Below are positions 59,492-64,000 of a DNA stretch of 64,000 bases, piece by piece. The notes under the pieces were generated by a model. That model was not told the DNA's origin. It saw only the letters and a list, made by a program, of their open reading frames with translations, and made no database searches. Origin of the DNA: Candidatus Woesearchaeota archaeon (GTDB taxonomy: Archaea; Nanobdellota; Nanobdellia; Woesearchaeales; GW2011-AR9); NCBI GenBank assembly GCA_018696595.1, contig JABHQW010000008.1, positions 102,484-166,483 on the forward strand. The letters are read 5' to 3'. The translations under genes and the position numbers were made by a program. Each line of letters begins with the position of its first letter. Within the stretch, counting starts at the first letter, position 1.

Positions 59492-61500
59492 AAAAAGGGC
59501 AAGTAACAATTTACATTATACTAGGGATTTTACTTTTAATAGTTATCGCTTCAGCAATTACAATCACAATAATGACTTCTGTTAAACAGATTGAAGTAGA
59601 AAAAGAGAAAGTAGTTCAAGAAATCAGCGAAGGCGGACAGATAAAGATATTTATTGAATCTTGTTTAGAAAAAAGTACTAAAAAAGGCCTAAAAGAGATA
59701 GGATTAAAAGGGGGTTATAACGATGTTCCATTATCAATTATTTATGGAAATGCTAGTTATTGGTTTGTTGATCAAATAAATATTCAACCCTCATTAGAAA
59801 CTATCAAAAAAAGATTGGAAAGTTTTATTGAAAAAGACATTAAAAAATGTTTAAACTATTCTACTTTTGTTAAACAAGGGTTTATAGTTGAAGAAAATTT
59901 GCTAAAAAGTGAGATCACTTTTGAAAGAGCAAACACACAATCTAAATTAAAATATCTAATTACAATTAAAAAAGGTTCTTTTGAAAAAGAATTTGACAAT
60001 TTTGTGATTGAACTTAAGGTCCCATTTAGAGAAATGTTTGAAACCGCCTCACAAATAATAAATCTACAAATGGATGTAGACTTTAAAAGATTTTATCCTT
60101 TAGAAAATTTAAATATAACTATAGTTGAAGTTTCTTATTCTCAACCAGAAGAGAACATTTTAATTTACATTATTAAAGAAAAAGAAGTTAGAGAGAATGA
60201 GGAATACCCTTTAATTTTTGCTAGTAAATTTGGACCTTCTTACTTAAAGAAAAGCATATCGTTGCAAGATAAAAGTAACGTTGTTTCTACAGTCTTGCCT
60301 TTAATTCTTAGTTCGATTGATAAAATGATAAAACTAATTATTACCCCAGGAACAACGGTGAACTTAAATGGTGCTGCTGTAAAAGAAATTACGGTTCAAC
60401 AATCTTATCCCGAAAGTGTTACAAGAGAAAATGTTCCTTTTATTGAAAAGTTAGATGATTCCGTTGAGTACGGTAATCTTACTTGGAATTTAACATACCC
60501 ACTTTACCAATTTGAACCAAGCGGAATGAGATTTAACGACCCACAAAGATTAATCATTCATTGGGATGAGAACCACTTGCCACGTATAGGTAGAATGGGA
60601 ATATTATATTTTGATGAAACAGGGTGGCGCCCCTTGCCTTCTAAAGCAAACTATGATGAAAATTATATTTACACAGACCTTCCTGGTTGGGGTTCACCAC
60701 AAACTATCAACCCACAAGATAATTTTATTGGTGCAGCAATCAGCGGTTTGGCCACAATAGATCCTCAATCAGAAGCAATTAAACCAAAAATTACTGCAGT
60801 AGATTGTGGTAAACAAGTCCGTAAATCAGTAAGTACTTCTGCTAAGATTGATCCAGGAGGAGGATGTTTTGCCAAATTAGGAATTATGATTGTTGTTATA
60901 ATTATCCTGATTGTTATAATGATTGTAACTTTTGGTGCTGCAGGTCCCGCCGAGGTAGCAGCATTAGCTGCTTATCAAAGTACACTAGCGGCAACCGGTT
61001 CTATTGAATTGGCAACTACTGCTGCAGAAATCGCAGCCCTTACTGCCTTAGAGGCTTCTGTAGCGGCAGGAACTATGACTTCTGCTGCTGCAATAGCAGC
61101 GGCGTCAGCTGCGGCAACAGCGGCGTCAGCAGGAACACTAGGCAGTGTATTTATTACTGGTGGTGCAGCAGCTGCTAGTTTCTGGGCAAACTTGGGAGCA
61201 GTAAGTTTTGCGGGTTGGGGGTTAGCTGTCGGTGGTGCATTAGTTGGAGGAATGCTTCTTAGCGGAGCGATGGCTTTTGGAGCGGGACATGATTCAATAT
61301 CTTTCACACCTACATGTGATCAAACAATTGACATTCATCTTTCTGAGAATGGTGGAAGTGGGGGATGTAGTCCCAGTGGAGAAATCCAAGTTAGTGGTGG
61401 AGAACCAGTGAGTATCAAGTCACAAATTAGAAAATGCAGCTTTATACGGGGGATGATTTGTATAGACTGCTCGATTAAATGTGGTACAAGATATAAATGA
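59488..61500 (+). CDS. Large membrane-anchored surface protein with pilin-like N terminus, unknown
   Basis: The 670-residue protein starts MKKGQVTIYIILGILLLIVI, a short basic leader then a hydrophobic helix, like archaeal type III signal/pilin ends. A long beta-rich domain follows (about 60-450). Next are a hydrophobic helix (about 463-485), a very Ala-rich hydrophobic stretch (about 490-610, probably further membrane helices or a hairpin) and a short C-terminal domain with cysteines (SGGCSPSG, CSFIRGMICIDCSIKCG). I recognise no family. It overlaps both neighbours by four bases. It probably forms part of an envelope structure. Confidence 0.78.
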   Translation: MKKGQVTIYIILGILLLIVIASAITITIMTSVKQIEVEKEKVVQEISEGGQIKIFIESCLEKSTKKGLKEIGLKGGYNDVPLSIIYGNASYWFVDQINIQPSLETIKKRLESFIEKDIKKCLNYSTFVKQGFIVEENLLKSEITFERANTQSKLKYLITIKKGSFEKEFDNFVIELKVPFREMFETASQIINLQMDVDFKRFYPLENLNITIVEVSYSQPEENILIYIIKEKEVRENEEYPLIFASKFGPSYLKKSISLQDKSNVVSTVLPLILSSIDKMIKLIITPGTTVNLNGAAVKEITVQQSYPESVTRENVPFIEKLDDSVEYGNLTWNLTYPLYQFEPSGMRFNDPQRLIIHWDENHLPRIGRMGILYFDETGWRPLPSKANYDENYIYTDLPGWGSPQTINPQDNFIGAAISGLATIDPQSEAIKPKITAVDCGKQVRKSVSTSAKIDPGGGCFAKLGIMIVVIIILIVIMIVTFGAAGPAEVAALAAYQSTLAATGSIELATTAAEIAALTALEASVAAGTMTSAAAIAAASAAATAASAGTLGSVFITGGAAAASFWANLGAVSFAGWGLAVGGALVGGMLLSGAMAFGAGHDSISFTPTCDQTIDIHLSENGGSGGCSPSGEIQVSGGEPVSIKSQIRKCSFIRGMICIDCSIKCGTRYK

Positions 61501-63329
61501 AAGAAGAAAATAAAAAACAAATCTTTGTATTTTTAAGTATTGTGATAACTATAGTTTTAACTTTTACTTTAATATCAAATAGAGAAAATTTTGTAGGATT
61601 AGTTGCTTATGCCAACATTGGTTGTTGTGATTTGATTTGTCAGGAAACTTCTTTAGCAGAATGTCCTGGTAATCTTCATCCCGGACAAGATTGTAATAGT
61701 ATAAAGCAATGTAATGTTGGTTGTTGCATTGATAAAGAAGGATATTGTTTGGACAATTACTTGAAAGGCAGTTGTGAAGATCAAGGGACTTTCGAAGCTA
61801 AAAGTTGTATTAATGTTCCACAATGCGTTGTAGAAAAAGAAAAACAAGATATGGCCCAATCAATTGGTTACCCAATAATTTATACTCAAGACAGTCTAAT
61901 TTTCTCGGAACCGATAACTGGAAAATGGGGTCTGCCTTTTGTAGTAAAAGCTTTATTATTCAAACAGGAGAATATAAGTAATATTGATGTCCAAATAACC
62001 AGCACAGATCACTTAGAAAACTTAACTCTTTTTGATGATGGTAATCATGGAGATGGTAATGCAAACGATAATCTTTTTGCAGCAGTTTGGCAAAGCAAAA
62101 ATGTCCCCCCATTTAAAGGAATTAAGAATTTTGAATTAAGTCAAAACGGAAATAAGAACAATTTAATTCTTTCTGCAAGTGATTGTTTGCCATTAGGTGG
62201 CCATTCAATAAATACAAATAATACCCAAAACATAATTTTTGTTGGATATGAAGAAAATAAGGAAATTACTTTCTTTAAAAATAAAGCCAATAATTTGTTT
62301 AATGTGATTACTGAAATTGCAATTAAAAAGAGTCTGGCCAATATTGAATCAGTAGAAGAATATTTTTCAGAAAATAGTTACAATTATTATGTGTTAGCAC
62401 AATCAATAGATCAACCAAATAAAAATTTAGTCTTAGATAAAGTAATTAACCAATGCAATTTTATTTTTAATATAAATGAAACGCCTTCAAATGAAACAAA
62501 TGACGAAATAACCAAAATAAAAAACATAATCTTTTTCTTAGATGAAGATTTTCCTTACTGTGAACAAAATAAAGATTATGTCCACGTCAACCCGGATTTT
62601 ATGATTAATGCTTCTGTTACAAGTGACAATACAACTCAAACAGATTTTATTGAAAACTTCTGTGATTATGTAATAACTAAAGAAGAACTTAAAAATAAAT
62701 ATATGAGTGAACTGGTGCCACCTTACATCCAAATTAATGAAATTATTTTTAATCAGGAAGATAATCCAGAAATAAATTTGGATTTTACGATTTATGATAA
62801 TAAAAATGAAACAATCAATTATACTATCTATTTGGATTTAGATCATCCTTTAATGTATTTAAAACAAAACTTGACAACCAATGGAACTAAGATTAATTTA
62901 AACTTAACAATTCCGGATGGGAAACACATAATGTGGATTGAGGCTGAAGATATAGATGGAAATATGGAATTATCAAAAGCGATACCAATTGAAAAGAATG
63001 TTAACGATTTCAGAGTTATAATCAACTCCTTAGATGAAGTCTCGCACCTCACCTCTCCAGAAATAAGATTTGGTGTTTTTCATAAAGTTCCTGATTTTGA
63101 TTTAAGTTACGAAATTTATGCAAACAAAGAAGTTATATCTAAAGGGGAAGTTAAACCATTATTTGAAAAATCTGTCAAAACAGAACTTCCTGATGGGGAA
63201 TATGTTATTTATATTGTTATAACAGACAAAAAAGGCAATAAGGCTAGTTCATGGCCGTACAAGATAATTGTTGGGACAGAAGTACAACCAGAAACTTATA
63301 GTGCAAATATTGAGTGGTATGAAGAATGA
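61497..63329 (+). CDS. Membrane-anchored Cys-rich extracellular protein with Ig-like domains, unknown
   Basis: The 610-residue protein has one N-terminal membrane helix (about 9-27). About 80 residues with a dozen cysteines follow (NIGCCDLICQ, CNVGCCIDKEGYC). Beta-sandwich regions come next, including LTLFDDGNHGDGNANDNLFAAVW (Asp/Asn-rich, as in calcium-binding Ig-like folds). Two repeats near the C terminus (about 410-500 and 505-600) each contain a SPEIR/NPEINLDF-type strand and DG-E/K-x-xV/MI. I recognise no exact family. It is coupled by ATGA junctions on both sides and should lie outside the cell. Confidence 0.78.
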   Translation: MKEENKKQIFVFLSIVITIVLTFTLISNRENFVGLVAYANIGCCDLICQETSLAECPGNLHPGQDCNSIKQCNVGCCIDKEGYCLDNYLKGSCEDQGTFEAKSCINVPQCVVEKEKQDMAQSIGYPIIYTQDSLIFSEPITGKWGLPFVVKALLFKQENISNIDVQITSTDHLENLTLFDDGNHGDGNANDNLFAAVWQSKNVPPFKGIKNFELSQNGNKNNLILSASDCLPLGGHSINTNNTQNIIFVGYEENKEITFFKNKANNLFNVITEIAIKKSLANIESVEEYFSENSYNYYVLAQSIDQPNKNLVLDKVINQCNFIFNINETPSNETNDEITKIKNIIFFLDEDFPYCEQNKDYVHVNPDFMINASVTSDNTTQTDFIENFCDYVITKEELKNKYMSELVPPYIQINEIIFNQEDNPEINLDFTIYDNKNETINYTIYLDLDHPLMYLKQNLTTNGTKINLNLTIPDGKHIMWIEAEDIDGNMELSKAIPIEKNVNDFRVIINSLDEVSHLTSPEIRFGVFHKVPDFDLSYEIYANKEVISKGEVKPLFEKSVKTELPDGEYVIYIVITDKKGNKASSWPYKIIVGTEVQPETYSANIEWYEE

Positions 63330-64000
63330 TTAAAAAAATTGGTTTAAGTATGTTGTTTTTCACTTTCCTGTTGCTAGTTAGTACAATAGCGGATCCTTTA
63401 TACTCAGTTTCTTTAGTTAACACAGATCAGGGTTTAGCTTATTCAAACACTGAAATCACAGAAGGGAAAATCCCCCCCTTATTGAATGAAGGGACGGTAA
63501 CAATAAAAATTATTGATTTCTCGGGAAATATGTTGTATGAAAATAAAGTATCTCCCCCCTTGTTCCAACCTTTCCAATTATTTGTTCCTTACTACAAGAA
63601 TGGAAAAGAAATAAAAATCATTACAGATAATGAAGTTCCCCTTTCAATAGAAGTTAATCATTTTGCTGATACTTGTGGAAATGATATCTGTGAGGACCAT
63701 GAAAATTTTGATCTTTGTAAAGATGATTGTGCTCCTAATGAAAAAGATTCTTATTGTAATAAAGAAACAAACAATGTTTGTGACCCAGATTGTACAGAAG
63801 GAGAAGATATTGATTGTGAAAAAGAAAAAAAGATAATTGGAGAAGATGAAAACATTAATTATGAAGAATCTAAAGAAGCTGAAAAGGAAAAAGTTGTTGG
63901 AGATGAGAAAAAAGAAGGAGAAAAAGGATTTCCTTGGTGGATAATTTTATTATTGTTAGTAATCTCACTATTTATTGCTTTAATTATTTTCTTAATTGGC
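63326..64000 (+). CDS. Secreted/membrane Cys-rich protein, truncated by window edge
   Basis: The frame starts with the ATG overlapping the previous stop (ATGA) and is still open at the right edge after 225 codons. It has a signal peptide or anchor (MIKKIGLSMLFFTFLLLVST), a beta domain (25-110) and a Cys/Asp-rich module TCGNDICEDHENFDLCKDDC, the CGxGxC-E-x-DC type. A second cysteine group (YCNKETNNVCDPDC), an acidic Glu/Lys linker and a C-terminal membrane helix (FPWWIILLLLVISLFIALII) follow. Its function is unknown; it probably forms a complex with the two preceding products. Confidence 0.75.
   Translation, partial: MIKKIGLSMLFFTFLLLVSTIADPLYSVSLVNTDQGLAYSNTEITEGKIPPLLNEGTVTIKIIDFSGNMLYENKVSPPLFQPFQLFVPYYKNGKEIKIITDNEVPLSIEVNHFADTCGNDICEDHENFDLCKDDCAPNEKDSYCNKETNNVCDPDCTEGEDIDCEKEKKIIGEDENINYEESKEAEKEKVVGDEKKEGEKGFPWWIILLLLVISLFIALIIFLIG

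Noticed and set aside
60975-61307. Open minus-strand frame of 110 residues, Ala/Pro-rich, opposite the surface protein gene
   Set aside because: It is the antisense shadow of the Ala-rich stretch of the 670-residue protein (GCT/GCA runs read backwards), with no promoter or ribosome site.

Overview
The window is archaeal, AT-rich (about two thirds A+T by eye), densely packed and chromosomal. The evidence is eS19, eL39, eL31, eL33 (L35Ae), eL40, aIF5A with a hypusine site, a compact histone, archaeal DnaG, DNA topoisomerase VI A and B, Rio1 kinase, a Dim2-like KH protein, RNase P subunit Rnp4 and HerA ATPases. Many genes have a TATA box about 26 bases before the ATG, which points to leaderless transcripts. 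The small, lysine-rich proteins, the many orphan membrane proteins and the inactivated family B polymerase suggest a DPANN-type archaeon (Woesearchaeota/Pacearchaeota-like). That placement is inference; no 16S gene is present to test it. Layout: (1) 1-16400 is a surface-glycan region. It holds sugar epimerases, GDP-mannose 4,6-dehydratase, a UDP-glucose/GDP-mannose-type dehydrogenase, GT2 and GT4 glycosyltransferases, a B12-binding radical SAM enzyme, a flippase-like membrane protein, two sugar nucleotidyltransferases and a eukaryote-type phosphomannomutase. Together these give a plausible route Man-6-P to Man-1-P to GDP-Man to 6-deoxy sugars. A two-subunit 2-oxoacid:ferredoxin oxidoreductase and a solitary 5S rRNA gene lie inside it. 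(2) 16400-26900 is mixed housekeeping: methionine aminopeptidase, HisRS next to tRNA-His, a CDP-alcohol phosphatidyltransferase/lipid kinase fusion, a presenilin-like protease and a HerA-type ATPase. Between hisS and the GNAT gene is a cluster of odd elements: a 17-bp repeat encoding the same Cys-Ile-His-Cys peptide in two micro-ORFs, a probable frameshifted gene and a MITE-like inverted repeat. (3) 27000-41400 holds eL33, three unrecognised membrane proteins, the eS19-eL39-eL31 operon, a Cas4/RecB-like nuclease, LemA-HtpX, HerA, DnaG and an inactivated PolB, with two candidate structured RNAs. (4) 41400-49900 is the Rio1-Dim2-TopoVI block, with a secreted alpha/beta hydrolase in opposite orientation inside it. 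It is followed by a tRNA-Arg with an unusual T-loop intron, a LAGLIDADG endonuclease and tRNA-Cys. (5) 50780-59200 has histone, aIF5A, eL40 and a site-2 protease, then a folate/one-carbon cluster (ECF-S-like membrane protein, FolC, ThyA, DHFR, SHMT) and RNase P Rnp4. (6) 59200-64000 is an operon of a small winged-helix regulator and three large membrane-anchored, partly cysteine-rich extracellular proteins that runs off the end; it is a candidate undescribed surface system. I saw no CRISPR array, no insertion sequence with a transposase, and no rRNA other than 5S.
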